A stretch of 64,000 bases of DNA from Phaeocystidibacter luteus. GTDB lineage: Bacteria; Bacteroidota; Bacteroidia; Flavobacteriales; Schleiferiaceae. The number at the start of each line of letters is the position of its first letter. Positions within the stretch are counted from its first letter, which is position 1. The DNA lies in NCBI RefSeq assembly GCF_008933115.1, contig NZ_WBVO01000003.1, positions 186,001 through 250,000 of the forward strand, read 5' to 3'. The notes under the pieces are model-generated. The model did not search any database. It saw only the letters and a program-made list of their open reading frames with translations, and was not told the DNA's origin. The position numbers and the translations under genes are program-made. Shown here one piece after another: positions 1 to 8,588 of the stretch.

Positions 1-1083
1 GACTTTTACTACCGCTACTTACGTTACGATTGGCGGATGAGTTCCGTTCCTGAAGGTTACCTGTCCGATCGTTTACAGTTGGCTCTCATGGTTTCTGGAA
101 TTGATTGGGACCCTTTCATAAATGGGCAAGATAATAGTCCATTTTGGATTGAAGAAGAGCCGGAGTTTCGTCCTATCTCAGAAGACGGATTTACTCACCG
201 CGTAATTCTTGGGCCATCAAGTGAAAACCCGCATGAAATCTTCTTAAGGGTTTCAAAGATCAATGGAGATTACAGAATTGACTCACTTGACTTCATGTCG
301 GAAGATGTGCTCCGAACCCTTCAGCTATGGAAGGATATGAACCCAGATAGTGCCAACATGTTCCTCGAAGAGGTGATTTCTCATTTCAAATCGGAAGATT
401 GGGACAGAGCCGAAAACTCTGAGTACTATTCTAAACGATATCAAAAAGCGGTGGAGGTGTGGAACCTGCCGGGCATCCCGTTGCTCGGCACTTCTGATTG
501 GGGTCCATATGTGAGGACTTGGAACTATGATATTTACTTCAGTCAAGAAGCGACTTTTACACATGAGATTGGATGGGTAAGCGAAGGAAACTATTGGACG
601 ATACCAGTGAAGGTGATTGTCGAGGATGGGAAATACGTGGTTGATTCAATATCGGAAATAGATGAAGATCGGATGACGGCTATCAACCTCATTGGTACTT
701 ACGTGCTGCTAGATTCCCTCTTCGATAACTGTGTAGAAGCCAAAGTAACTCCAATTGAATTTCTACGTCAGGGTAAGGTCGATCTCGATAGCCTTGTAAT
801 TCATGCGAATATGCGCGAGCTGATGATTGAAGAAGGAGACTCCTTAGTTCCATATATCCCCAATGACTATTTGATCCTCGAATCAAACATTGATCTGGGC
901 CATCTCGCCTACGTTTATTACCCTGAGTTTAACCTCAAGGAAATTGAATTGGATTGGATTCAATTTGAGAATACGTCGACCAAATGTGATTCAATTCAAG
1001 CCGTTCTGTCTAGTTACAGCCTGTTTTACGTTGAGGATTACTCTATGGACGTCATTTTTTTAAAGCCTGTGTTTCTTCCTTAG
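1..1083 (+). CDS. DUF3828-like repeat protein, 5'-truncated by window edge
   Basis: The frame is open to the first base: in-frame codons before the ATG at 37 read DFYYRYLRYDWR with no stop, so the gene probably begins outside the window. At least two related units are visible. Unit 1 has YLSDRL, IDWDPFINGQD and then GDYRIDSLDFMSED. Unit 2 has YYSKRY, SDWGPY and then IPVKVIVEDGKYVVDS. A third, degenerate unit may follow. The 'YL..RL ... D.dPf.ngQD ... iPV.v..e.GkY.iD' pattern resembles the DUF3828 (NTF2-like) family of Bacteroidota envelope proteins. No enzyme motif is visible and the signal peptide, if any, is off the edge. Function unknown. Confidence 0.7.
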   Translation, partial: DFYYRYLRYDWRMSSVPEGYLSDRLQLALMVSGIDWDPFINGQDNSPFWIEEEPEFRPISEDGFTHRVILGPSSENPHEIFLRVSKINGDYRIDSLDFMSEDVLRTLQLWKDMNPDSANMFLEEVISHFKSEDWDRAENSEYYSKRYQKAVEVWNLPGIPLLGTSDWGPYVRTWNYDIYFSQEATFTHEIGWVSEGNYWTIPVKVIVEDGKYVVDSISEIDEDRMTAINLIGTYVLLDSLFDNCVEAKVTPIEFLRQGKVDLDSLVIHANMRELMIEEGDSLVPYIPNDYLILESNIDLGHLAYVYYPEFNLKEIELDWIQFENTSTKCDSIQAVLSSYSLFYVEDYSMDVIFLKPVFLP

Positions 1084-1127
1084 TTGGGTATTCGATCTCA
1101 ATCATGGGTTTCAATGACCATCATCCC

Positions 1128-2120
1128 TTATGCGAAGTCCAAATCCATAGCCAAAAGCTTTTCCATCGCCCCAATTTGATCTCTCAGCTTTCGAAAGAAC
1201 TCGGATCTCTGCTTCTCAGCGCTACCCGAGATCAGCACTCCTAAGTTCGCATGTTGTCGAAAGGCCTTTTCGTAATCTTCACAAAAGTTGGGGTTTGTAG
1301 TATTCACGAAATTGATGCCGTTAAATGCTACCCAGGCCATTCTGTTGGGACCAAGCTTAGCCATGGCTCCATTGGCCATCATGAGAAAATCACATGAGTA
1401 CAGCTCGGCCTTAATCTTTTCCTTCTTCTCATTCTCTCTGGCTCTCGTCTCGCGTTCATCGATAAGCTTGCGCACGTCTTCTAAAACATGCTTTGCATCT
1501 TCTTTGTGTAGTAAGCCAGAACGATAATAGTATTGAATCTGTTCGAACACATTTGCCATAGTTCTTGGAGTCCATATCTCCGAAGTGGGCATGTCGTAAT
1601 ACGTTTGATTCAATTTATACCCAAGCTCCAATAGTTCTTTGGGAACCTTGTTGAAATCGAACACTTCATTACGTTCCATCAAATCGCTACCTGCATCCTT
1701 CAGCCATACTAATATTTTGAATGCTCCAAGGCTTGGAAACCTGAAATAAAAGAATAGCGGAAGGTCTCTAGCCGCATAGTATAAGGTCGCCTCAGGAATA
1801 TTTCGGAGAGTTTCTAGCTGCGCGAGTGTAGTGTGGAAGTAAAGCTCCATGGTTTCGAGCGATACCACCTCTTGAGTTTTTTTGAAAATAACAACCTGAC
1901 TGGGATCTGAATACATGGCCTCGTCAAGCGATATGAGATATCTTTCGCATAGCGTTGTCAGTTCCTCCGTACTAAACGGCGACTTCCCGCTGAGCTTTCT
2001 ATAAGCTGATGCGGTGGAAATACCTAAGTCGGAGGAGATTTGATCTGCTGGTTTGGTGTGCGCTGGAAGTTGACGTTCTAATAGGCGAACGAACTTCGAA
2101 TGAAATTCAGTAGCAGTCAT
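1128..2120 (-). CDS. Helix-turn-helix transcriptional regulator with large C-terminal region
   Basis: A 330-aa protein whose residues about 25-50 form a helix-turn-helix (ISSDLGISTASAYRKLSGK), followed by about 280 mostly helical residues with a charged stretch near 220-250 (ETRARENEKKEKIK) and no recognised domain. The C-terminal part may bind a ligand or mediate oligomerisation (inference). The open frame reaches 2180, but the ATG at 2120 is preferred: the extra codons overlap a perfect 17-bp inverted repeat (2158-2174) that looks like an operator, and the HTH region then begins near the N-terminus. Repeated TTCTCA/TGAGAA sites upstream suggest autoregulation. Transcription is divergent from a putative small RNA. 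I do not recognise a named family. Confidence 0.75.
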   Translation of the reverse strand: MTATEFHSKFVRLLERQLPAHTKPADQISSDLGISTASAYRKLSGKSPFSTEELTTLCERYLISLDEAMYSDPSQVVIFKKTQEVVSLETMELYFHTTLAQLETLRNIPEATLYYAARDLPLFFYFRFPSLGAFKILVWLKDAGSDLMERNEVFDFNKVPKELLELGYKLNQTYYDMPTSEIWTPRTMANVFEQIQYYYRSGLLHKEDAKHVLEDVRKLIDERETRARENEKKEKIKAELYSCDFLMMANGAMAKLGPNRMAWVAFNGINFVNTTNPNFCEDYEKAFRQHANLGVLISGSAEKQRSEFFRKLRDQIGAMEKLLAMDLDFA

Positions 2121-2138
2121 ATTTCTTTTGCGTGTAAA

Positions 2139-2280
2139 GAGAATTCTGGTGAAAAGATTCTCAGAATCTGAGAATTCCAATCACTCCAAGAAGCAAATTA
2201 TCAAAATTTGAGAAAATAGTATTCTGAATTCTCGTTTTTTGAGAATTGATTGCGTTTCGTTCTCATCATTTGAGAATTCA
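2139..2280. promoter_or_regulatory. Cluster of TTCTCA/TGAGAA(TT) inverted repeats, putative operator array
   Basis: Copies seen: GAGAATTCT at 2139-2147; a perfect inverted repeat TTCTCAGA-A-TCTGAGAA at 2158-2174; TTTGAGAAAA near 2207-2216; AATTCTC (2227-2233) facing GAGAATT (2241-2247) across 7 nt; TTCTCA (2260-2265) facing TGAGAA (2271-2276) across 5 nt. All lie between the HTH regulator start and the sRNA candidate. Their number and dyad symmetry suit cooperative binding by an HTH dimer. Binding by the adjacent regulator is inference. Confidence 0.6.
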
Positions 2281-2309
2281 ATACACCAATTCAGGTTACT
2301 TTTACACCA

Positions 2310-2437
2310 GAACCTAGAAACCAAGTTGGCCTCACATCCAAAGAATTATCGACTGACGAAGGTCTCTCACAACCTCTCAACCCGCCAGTCGACCTAAGCG
2401 GAAAAGCCCATCGAAACAAATCGGTGGGCTTTTTTTT
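2310..2437 (+). ncRNA. Putative structured small RNA ending at an intrinsic terminator
   Basis: No ORF occupies this interval. A weak -7-like TACTTTT lies at 2297-2303. The predicted transcript has a 7-bp stem TCGACTG (2349-2355)/CAGTCGA (2386-2392) and finishes in the terminator at 2403-2437, which no coding gene on this strand would use. The operator cluster lies just upstream, so expression could be controlled by the divergent regulator. No known RNA family was recognised; it could instead be an untranslated leader remnant. Confidence 0.4.
2403..2437 (+). terminator. Strong intrinsic terminator
   Basis: Stem AAAGCCCATCGA (2403-2414) pairs with TCGGTGGGCTTT (2421-2432), including one G-U pair, across a 6-nt loop. 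An unbroken T run extends to 2437. It ends whatever is transcribed rightward from the operator region. Confidence 0.85.
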
Positions 2438-2439
2438 GC

Positions 2440-2838
2440 TCATACTTTCAAGGCAACATCTGCATCTAGAAGTCCGTCCGCAAGATGTGTCAGTAAGTTT
2501 CTAATGGCTTCAAATGGCTTCAAATGTGATTTGATCATCGGAATGATGAGGGGCCGGATAAACGGGGAATTGTCATCCCCTCCCCGTTCTCAAGCTACGA
2601 ATCTCCCTGGATCTACTCGTGTGGTAAACGCATACAAACGTTTAGTTATCAACTTCACACAATTGGACAAATTTGTCCACCTGAGAATCAATCGTGAATG
2701 ATTATTCCGTTGTAATTTGAAACCGGGGAGGGGCTAACCAGCCCCCGAGAAGAATCCAGCTCTTCCCAGCATTGATACCATCGTATTTATGTGCCATTCA
2801 CAATGAACCTCTCTGGTGTTCCCAAGTGTTGAGTCCAT
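2440..2838. other. Intergenic region with palindromes and hairpins, no gene seen
   Basis: About 400 bases before the ruvB promoter with no convincing ORF. It holds a tandem copy of ATGGCTTCAA at 2503-2522; a hairpin AACGGGGA (2561-2568)/TCCCCGTT (2581-2588); a perfect 16-bp palindrome TGGACAAATTTGTCCA at 2664-2679 followed by TGAGAATC at 2682-2689; and a GC-rich hairpin GGGGCT-AACC-AGCCCC at 2730-2745 with no T run. The palindrome looks like a regulator site; the rest is unexplained. Confidence 0.5.
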
Positions 2839-2872
2839 TTTGATGGCTGCTAACTATGTGACTTTACTTTTG
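2839..2872 (+). promoter_or_regulatory. Bacteroidota-type promoter for ruvB-queG
   Basis: TTTG at 2839-2842, a 22-nt spacer and a perfect TAnnTTTG element, TACTTTTG, at 2865-2872. This matches the Bacteroidota housekeeping consensus. It leaves a leader of about 50 nt before the ruvB ATG at 2928. Confidence 0.7.
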
Positions 2873-2927
2873 AATAGAGAAACGCACTACCTCCACCTGT
2901 AATCCCGCGATTCCCTACCTTAGCATT

Positions 2928-3953
2928 ATGAACAGAATGCTCGATGGGGACGAAGAAGCTTTCTCTCCCGAAGAACTCGATGTAGAGAAAAAATTACGGC
3001 CCGCCTCGTTTGATGATTTTGCCGGGCAAGACAAGGTTCTTGAGAATCTCCGTGTATTCGTAGCTGCCGCCAAGGGCCGAGGTGAAGCCCTCGACCATGT
3101 TCTCCTTCATGGTCCTCCCGGACTTGGGAAAACTACCCTTGCAAACATCATTTCAAACGAACTTGGAGTTGGTATAAAGGTGACCAGCGGTCCAGTACTC
3201 GATAAGCCTGGTGATCTTGCTGGGCTATTAACCAACCTCGAGGAAAACGACGTTCTGTTTATTGACGAAATCCATCGACTTAGCCCAATCGTAGAGGAGT
3301 ACCTCTATTCGGCCATGGAAGATTTCAAGATTGACATCATGATTGAAACCGGGCCAAATGCGCGAACCGTGCAAATTGGCCTGAATCCATTCACCTTGAT
3401 AGGCGCTACGACACGTTCCGGCCTACTCACTTCTCCTCTTAGAGCTAGATTTGGAATCAATTCACGACTTGAATACTACAATACCGAATTGCTTTCCAAT
3501 ATTGTAGAGCGCAGTGCGGACATCCTCGAAGTTGAGCTAGACCCAAATGCAGCAGTCGAAATCGCGCGTCGAAGTCGCGGAACACCGAGAATTGCCAATG
3601 CCCTACTTCGCAGAGTGCGAGACTTTGCACAAGTGAAAGGAAATGGTGCGATTGATATTGAAATCGCGAAGTACGGCCTCAACGCACTGGATGTGGATGA
3701 GCATGGCTTGGATGACATGGACAACAAAATTTTGTCCGCCATCATCGACAAGTTTAGAGGTGGCCCAGTTGGTCTCACCACGCTAGCTACAGCCGTTTCA
3801 GAGCAAGCGGATACCTTAGAGGAAGTTTACGAACCCTATCTCATCAAAGAGGGATATCTCGTACGCACTCCTCGCGGAAGGATGACTACCGACAAGGCAT
3901 ACAAGCACTTAGATAGAACCAAACCCGCAGATCAACGTGGTCTGTTCGATTGA
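2928..3953 (+). CDS. ruvB: Holliday junction branch migration DNA helicase RuvB
   Basis: A 341-aa AAA+ ATPase, full length for the family. Walker A is [10 protein letters not shown] (residues 61-70), Walker B is FIDEIHR (111-117), and sensor 1 is in GATTRSGLL. The C-terminal winged helix carries [11 protein letters not shown] and the family signature RTPRGRMTT. Hexameric RuvB rings drive branch migration of Holliday junctions bound by RuvA, which is encoded about 7.5 kb downstream at 11509. A promoter lies at 2839-2872. The TGA stop overlaps the queG ATG by one base (TGATG), so the two genes are probably translationally coupled. Confidence 0.97.
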   Translation: MNRMLDGDEEAFSPEELDVEKKLRPASFDDFAGQDKVLENLRVFVAAAKGRGEALDHVLLHGPPGLGKTTLANIISNELGVGIKVTSGPVLDKPGDLAGLLTNLEENDVLFIDEIHRLSPIVEEYLYSAMEDFKIDIMIETGPNARTVQIGLNPFTLIGATTRSGLLTSPLRARFGINSRLEYYNTELLSNIVERSADILEVELDPNAAVEIARRSRGTPRIANALLRRVRDFAQVKGNGAIDIEIAKYGLNALDVDEHGLDDMDNKILSAIIDKFRGGPVGLTTLATAVSEQADTLEEVYEPYLIKEGYLVRTPRGRMTTDKAYKHLDRTKPADQRGLFD

Positions 3954-4876
3954 TGTCGAACCCAACCGAAAATGCCCAACTTATAAAACGTAGAGCACAA
4001 GAGCTTGGCTTTACAGGGTGCGGTATATCAAAGGCAGAATTTCTAGAAGACGAAGCTCCACGTCTCGAAAGGTGGTTAAATCAAAATCACCACGGTACCA
4101 TGAAGTGGATGGAGAACCATTTTGACAAGCGGCTCGATCCAACTCTTCTTGTCCCAGGGGCCAAAAGCGTGATTAGCTTCACATTGAATTACTTTCCAGA
4201 AAAAGTTCAACATGGTGATGCTCCGAAGATAGCTAAGTACGCCTACGGAGAAGATTATCACTATGTCATTAAAGACAAGCTTCGCGAGCTGATGAATTTC
4301 ATCACGGAAGAGATTGGAGAGGTGGACGGACGTGCTTTTGTGGATTCAGCCCCAGTATTAGATCGCGCATGGGCGGCAAAAAGTGGACTTGGATGGATCG
4401 GAAAGCACAGTTTGTTGCTGACGAAAAAGGAAGGTTCTTTCTTTTTCATCGGTGAACTGATTCTAGATTTAGAACTCACACCTGACCCACCTACCACCGA
4501 TCATTGTGGTTCGTGTACGGCCTGCATGGATGCTTGTCCTACCGAAGCCATCATACAACCCTATGTTGTAGATTCTAAAAAGTGCATCTCGTACCTCACA
4601 ATTGAGTTACGCGATGCCATCCCTGAGAGTTTTGCCGGTGAAATGAATGATTGGGCCTTCGGCTGCGATATCTGCCAGGATGTTTGTCCGTGGAATCGTT
4701 TTTCTAAACCCCACAGCGAACCTCGATTTAATCCCAAACCCGAACTTCTGGATATGAAGCGGGAAGAGTGGATGGAGATAACACGCGACGTGTTCAATGA
4801 AGTTTTTCGTCGCTCTGCAGTTAAGCGCACAAAGTATGAAGGGTTTGTGAGGAATCTTGACTTCCTTCAAAAGTAG
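3953..4876 (+). CDS. queG: Epoxyqueuosine reductase QueG
   Basis: A 307-aa cobalamin-dependent iron-sulfur enzyme that catalyses the last step of queuosine synthesis in tRNA (epoxyqueuosine to queuosine). Two 4Fe-4S cysteine clusters are visible: [12 protein letters not shown] (about residues 184-195) and [10 protein letters not shown] (about 238-247). The N-terminal part has the conserved [12 protein letters not shown] stretch. The ATG at 3953, overlapping the ruvB stop, is preferred to a TTG one codon earlier. The 3' end overlaps the convergent barrel gene by 10 bp. Another queuosine-type enzyme, QueD, is at 41139. Confidence 0.95.
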   Translation: MSNPTENAQLIKRRAQELGFTGCGISKAEFLEDEAPRLERWLNQNHHGTMKWMENHFDKRLDPTLLVPGAKSVISFTLNYFPEKVQHGDAPKIAKYAYGEDYHYVIKDKLRELMNFITEEIGEVDGRAFVDSAPVLDRAWAAKSGLGWIGKHSLLLTKKEGSFFFIGELILDLELTPDPPTTDHCGSCTACMDACPTEAIIQPYVVDSKKCISYLTIELRDAIPESFAGEMNDWAFGCDICQDVCPWNRFSKPHSEPRFNPKPELLDMKREEWMEITRDVFNEVFRRSAVKRTKYEGFVRNLDFLQK

Positions 4877-5472
4877 AAGTAGGCCGCCAGCGACATCGTG
4901 ACGGTGCGCGAGCCTTTAATCCAATCGTTGAAGAAGCCAGGAGGGCGTTGAACGATGCGCGTATCCCGAATAGGAGTGAGGCCGTAATGGGAACGAAGAT
5001 TCAATGCGAAGCCTTCAGTTACTTGGTAATTCACCCCGATAATGCTGTTGAGCACAAAGGTGTTGTATGGTGGATCTGGGCCGAATTCACCATAAATGTT
5101 CTCCTCTGAAGTAATCACATTTATGTCACCCGAAATACCTGCCTCAACGCTTATTTTATCCCAGTGATAAACTGCCACGAGAGGAATGGAAATCTGATGA
5201 AGGTCTGTTCTGTAGAGTCCAGATGTATCTGAGACCGGTTCTCTAGACCCTCGCCAGATATATTGAAGTTCAAGGCGTGCCGACCATTTATCGGAGAAAG
5301 TTCGTTTGGCGAAGACGCCGATCTGAACTCCCACGTGGTCATATCCGCCTAGTCCGTCTCCATCAATCTGATTTCCGGTCAAACCGGCAAAGAACCCCCC
5401 ATCAAAATTTTGGCTCCAACCCACAGTTGATGTGAGAAGGAGCCAAAATAGAATCTTTATCCTAACAGCCAT
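4867..5472 (-). CDS. Small outer membrane beta-barrel protein
   Basis: A 201-aa protein with a signal peptide (cleavage after about residue 20, ...VGWSQ), alternating aromatic/polar strands and a C-terminal LAAYFYF typical of barrels inserted by BamA. Length fits an 8- to 10-stranded OmpA/OprF-like barrel. It starts in a TAATG overlap with the Omp28 lipoprotein gene and is the last gene of the TlpA/DUF6029/Omp28 cluster, which suggests a joint role at the outer membrane (inference). Specific function unknown. Confidence 0.8.
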   Translation of the reverse strand: MAVRIKILFWLLLTSTVGWSQNFDGGFFAGLTGNQIDGDGLGGYDHVGVQIGVFAKRTFSDKWSARLELQYIWRGSREPVSDTSGLYRTDLHQISIPLVAVYHWDKISVEAGISGDINVITSEENIYGEFGPDPPYNTFVLNSIIGVNYQVTEGFALNLRSHYGLTPIRDTRIVQRPPGFFNDWIKGSRTVTMSLAAYFYF

Positions 5473-6326
5473 TATTGAACGTCTGCTTGTACAACCTGCA
5501 TCACCTCTTGGTTGCTATCATCAATCAAAATGACAACAATTTGCAGATTTGAAGAATCCCAAGTGCCGTCAAGCGGCGTGGTGTATGACTTCGTAAAGCT
5601 TGCGCTATCGGCAATGGCTCCACTCGCGAGGGCCTCGCCCATTGGAGCGGTAATGGAAGCTCGGAAGACATTCTCGTGAATATAATCGGGGTCCCGCGTG
5701 TCATCCGGCAGTAGCTGCGGCGCCACGATTCCATTCTCCTTGAGGTAAACGGCAATTTTATAGGTGCCGTTTTGAGCGCCCATGTAAATCACTTCGGCGT
5801 CAGTTTCAATAGTACCTCCATTGATGGTTGCACTGGCGATGATGTCTGCTATAGCAACTTCATCAATTCGAGTGGCGGTTTCACCAGCCCAAGAGGAGTA
5901 CGTTTTGAAATGGCTGAACCCTGAACCGGTATAATCCACACGGCTTACCATACCGATCGGTTGTGCTGGAATACCTCCGAAGAAAGCGGCAATGTCATCG
6001 CCATCTTGTGTGGTGAAATCGGTTGGGTAATCAGGTGGATTTGGATCCGTAAATGTGGATGCTCCCGAGTGAATAGCCAATGGGATTACTCGCTCTCCAT
6101 ATAGACCAACAATTTGCTCAATTGCTTTAGTCGCTTTTGGGCAGTTCTTGCAACGGTGGCCGGTGAAATCTTCAATAAATACATTTCTATACACCGTATC
6201 GTTTCCTGGAGGTGGATTTACAGGTCCATCTCCCTTAATTGGATCGTCAATTACATCACAGCTAAGCACCCCCAGCGAAAGGATGCCGAAAATAGCCGCA
6301 ACTCTTATCATTCCTCTATTCATCAT
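5472..6326 (-). CDS. Omp28-related outer membrane lipoprotein with CxxC motif
   Basis: A 284-aa protein with a lipoprotein signal (LGVLSC, lipidated Cys about residue 23), a Pro-rich linker, then FIEDFTGHRCKNCPKA with a CxxC (residues 59-62) at the thioredoxin-like N-terminus typical of Omp28-related proteins. GGIPAQPIG further on may hold the cis-proline loop. Omp28 family members are surface or outer-membrane proteins of uncertain function. The CKNC pair suggests thiol-disulfide or metal chemistry. It lies 7 nt after the DUF6029 gene and overlaps the next barrel gene by one base, so it is in an operon. Confidence 0.85.
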   Translation of the reverse strand: MMNRGMIRVAAIFGILSLGVLSCDVIDDPIKGDGPVNPPPGNDTVYRNVFIEDFTGHRCKNCPKATKAIEQIVGLYGERVIPLAIHSGASTFTDPNPPDYPTDFTTQDGDDIAAFFGGIPAQPIGMVSRVDYTGSGFSHFKTYSSWAGETATRIDEVAIADIIASATINGGTIETDAEVIYMGAQNGTYKIAVYLKENGIVAPQLLPDDTRDPDYIHENVFRASITAPMGEALASGAIADSASFTKSYTTPLDGTWDSSNLQIVVILIDDSNQEVMQVVQADVQ

Positions 6327-6333
6327 GCTCCAA

Positions 6334-8031
6334 TTAGAAGTTTGTTGTAACCGAGAGGCTCAAGCCATTACTTGGCGGAACTACTCGACAGATACCTCCA
6401 ACGCAGAAGATACCCGCCTGTTGTCTACCATAGCTCACCTGAATTCGGGTTTGTCCTCTGAAGTACGTAACAGAACCTATTGGGTAGGTCAATTGTAGAT
6501 CGGGATCTGTATGCCCGTAGTTGGAAATTACCTGTGCAGAGAAGAACCAATGTGGGCTCCAGCCGTACTCGAGAAGCAACATGGCCATGTCGCCACGATA
6601 CTGCTCCGAGAATGCGCCTTGTAGCTCCATTCGGATACTGTGACGAGGCTTGAAAGTGTAGATCAATTCGAGAACACCAGCGTTCACGTAGGCGATTTCT
6701 TGAACATCAGGATTGTCCATAATCACTTGGTCTGTAACACCGTCTTCCAATACTGACTTGTTATAAGCGAAGTTGTAATACGAAGCAATCATCTTCCACT
6801 CTTTGGAGATCTTCTTCGTCACAATCACATCAAAGTCGGTGTAATAGTGAACTTGACCTTGCTTGAACCAATCCGTTACATATCCATCAGTACCGGCTTC
6901 GCCGATAGGCTTTGTCTCGTCAATCGGTTCTTTGTAAATACTGTAGGCATCCGCGTAATTTATGGCAACGTGGGTACCGTACTTTCCGCCAAAGAATGAA
7001 CCTCTTTGGAACTTGTAAGCCACTTGAAGCTGGCGACCTACTTCGCCATTGATTTGTGTGGCGTACGGGAATAATGCTGGTAAAGCGTACGTGTGAAGCT
7101 GAGTTGTAGGAGGGAGGTAGTTGATGAAGGCTTCGAACTCCTTACCGTATCGGTCACTCCTAAAACTCATGTTGTCCAATCGCTTGAAGTTTGCGCTAAT
7201 TGCGAATCCTCTTTGTGAATATGACAACTCGGAAAGGAAACCTAGTCCATCGCGGAAGATGAGACCGTTGTCAGCAGACGGATCATTTGCTTTGTAAACG
7301 AACTCAGCATTCCAGTGAAAACCACCCTTTTGGATGGTCAATCGACCTGAACCAGCGCCTACGTTTTCCGGTAAATTGTAAAAAGGGTCATTTGCTTCTT
7401 GATACTTGCTCACGAAGCTACCTCCTACATTGATTCTCCAAGTACTCTCCGCGAAAGAAGGGAAGAGTTCATTCAAGCTGAGGTCGGCATTGATACCACG
7501 CACAACTCCAGGGGCTTTGTCGAAGTAGACACGCTGCTTTCCGAGTACTCCGGTTAATTGGAGACCGGCAACAGGAGTGTATCTAATTCGAACACCGTCC
7601 ATCACGTTGTCGAGACCAAGTCCGCGCTCTTCGTAAGCCCGGAAAATCATACCTGAACCGAACTGTTCATAGAAGTTGCCGACAGTGATGTCGAGATCAT
7701 CTTGAACGTATTGGAGGTATCTATAAGTGATTCCTTCACCTCGAAACCCTTCGGGGTAACCGAGGATTACATTTTGATAGTTTTCGTAACGTACACCAGC
7801 ACGGAAATTTCCGCGGGTGTAGTTGAAGTTTGCAAAACCTTGACCTAGGAAGCGTTCATCTGGATAGAATTCTCCTGCGGGGTCGATGGCTTCATCACGG
7901 ACATAAAGTTGACCGTCGAACTGGAAATTCCCGTGAAGGGTTCCCCAATCCTCAGATTCTCCTTGTCCATCTTGCGCGGTTAGGCTTGCAGAACAAATCA
8001 GGGTCAGTCCTGCAATCAAAAGCTTTTTCAC
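6334..8031 (-). CDS. DUF6029 family outer membrane protein
   Basis: A 565-aa predicted beta-barrel with a signal peptide (MKKLLIAGLTLICSASLTAQ) and long runs of alternating strands. The ending ...LSLSVTTNF has a terminal Phe, a usual barrel C-terminus. The sequence (GNFQFDGQLYVRDEAID, then YEQFGSGMIFRAYEERGLG) matches what I know of DUF6029, a Bacteroidota-specific family of unknown function. It starts with GTG in a GTGA overlap with the upstream TlpA-like gene, so the two are translationally coupled. Neighbours are thioredoxin-fold proteins, which suggests a role in an envelope redox or transport module (inference). Confidence 0.85.
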   Translation of the reverse strand: MKKLLIAGLTLICSASLTAQDGQGESEDWGTLHGNFQFDGQLYVRDEAIDPAGEFYPDERFLGQGFANFNYTRGNFRAGVRYENYQNVILGYPEGFRGEGITYRYLQYVQDDLDITVGNFYEQFGSGMIFRAYEERGLGLDNVMDGVRIRYTPVAGLQLTGVLGKQRVYFDKAPGVVRGINADLSLNELFPSFAESTWRINVGGSFVSKYQEANDPFYNLPENVGAGSGRLTIQKGGFHWNAEFVYKANDPSADNGLIFRDGLGFLSELSYSQRGFAISANFKRLDNMSFRSDRYGKEFEAFINYLPPTTQLHTYALPALFPYATQINGEVGRQLQVAYKFQRGSFFGGKYGTHVAINYADAYSIYKEPIDETKPIGEAGTDGYVTDWFKQGQVHYYTDFDVIVTKKISKEWKMIASYYNFAYNKSVLEDGVTDQVIMDNPDVQEIAYVNAGVLELIYTFKPRHSIRMELQGAFSEQYRGDMAMLLLEYGWSPHWFFSAQVISNYGHTDPDLQLTYPIGSVTYFRGQTRIQVSYGRQQAGIFCVGGICRVVPPSNGLSLSVTTNF

Positions 8032-8510
8032 TCTGCTGCTTCTCTAATCACTTCCATGAGATGGAATTCATCCCCTGGAGCATATTTGTTGCTCGTATAA
8101 ACTAATTCTCCGGCTGAGTTATAAACCATAGTGTGAGGAACGTTATTCACACCCATGGCTCTTTTGAGATCACTGTTTGTATCGAGATATACATCGTAAT
8201 CCCAAGCCTTGGAGTTAACGGTATTGATTACTTGCTGAACCGTACGTGGATCATCGATTGAGATAGCAATGACCTTCACGTTTGTCTCGTCTACGAGGTC
8301 GAGGTAGTATTCAGCTAGAGCGTCGAGTTCCTTTTTACAAGGAGAGCACCACGTAGCCCAAAAACTCACTACAACCGGACCGTCGTGTTCAATGGTAGCG
8401 GCGTCAACTGACTGCCCTTCCATTGTTTTCACTTGAACATTTGGGAAAATTTGTGCCTCAGCGCTGATGGCTGCAATGGCAAAGCTAAGGATGAATAAGA
8501 TTCTCTTCAT
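8028..8510 (-). CDS. TlpA-like periplasmic thioredoxin-fold protein
   Basis: A 160-aa exported protein with a signal peptide (about residues 1-19) and a single thioredoxin fold. The active site is WATWCSPCKKE, with the CxxC at residues 55-58, and the cis-Pro loop is VNNVPHT. It belongs to the TlpA/ResA/DsbE group, which reduces or oxidises periplasmic thiols, often for cytochrome c maturation. Here the partners are outer-membrane proteins (DUF6029, Omp28), not cytochrome genes. A large hairpin separates it from the upstream T9SS cargo gene. Its redox direction cannot be read from sequence. Confidence 0.9.
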   Translation of the reverse strand: MKRILFILSFAIAAISAEAQIFPNVQVKTMEGQSVDAATIEHDGPVVVSFWATWCSPCKKELDALAEYYLDLVDETNVKVIAISIDDPRTVQQVINTVNSKAWDYDVYLDTNSDLKRAMGVNNVPHTMVYNSAGELVYTSNKYAPGDEFHLMEVIREAAE

Positions 8511-8528
8511 GGTGTTGTATTAAATGAG

Positions 8529-8559
8529 GAACACCGACAGATTCGCTCTGCCGGTGTTC
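8529..8559 (-). promoter_or_regulatory. Intergenic 13-bp hairpin between T9SS cargo gene and tlpA-like gene
   Basis: GAACACCG (8529-8536) pairs with CGGTGTTC (8552-8559), extended by CAGA/TCTG across one mismatch, with loop TTCGC. No T run follows in either direction, so it is not a standard terminator. It could be a processing or mRNA-stability element, or a U-less terminator separating the two genes. Confidence 0.55.
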
Positions 8560-8588
8560 ATTATCATTTCAATGTCCGTGCCGAACGC

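Noticed and set aside
2504-2701. 65-aa ORF in the intergenic region before ruvB
   Set aside because: It spans a hairpin and the 16-bp palindrome, has no domain or signal, and has unconvincing composition; treated as non-coding.
2916-2923. TACCTTAG just before the ruvB ATG as a promoter element
   Set aside because: The full TTTG-N22-TACTTTTG promoter at 2839-2872 is a much better match.
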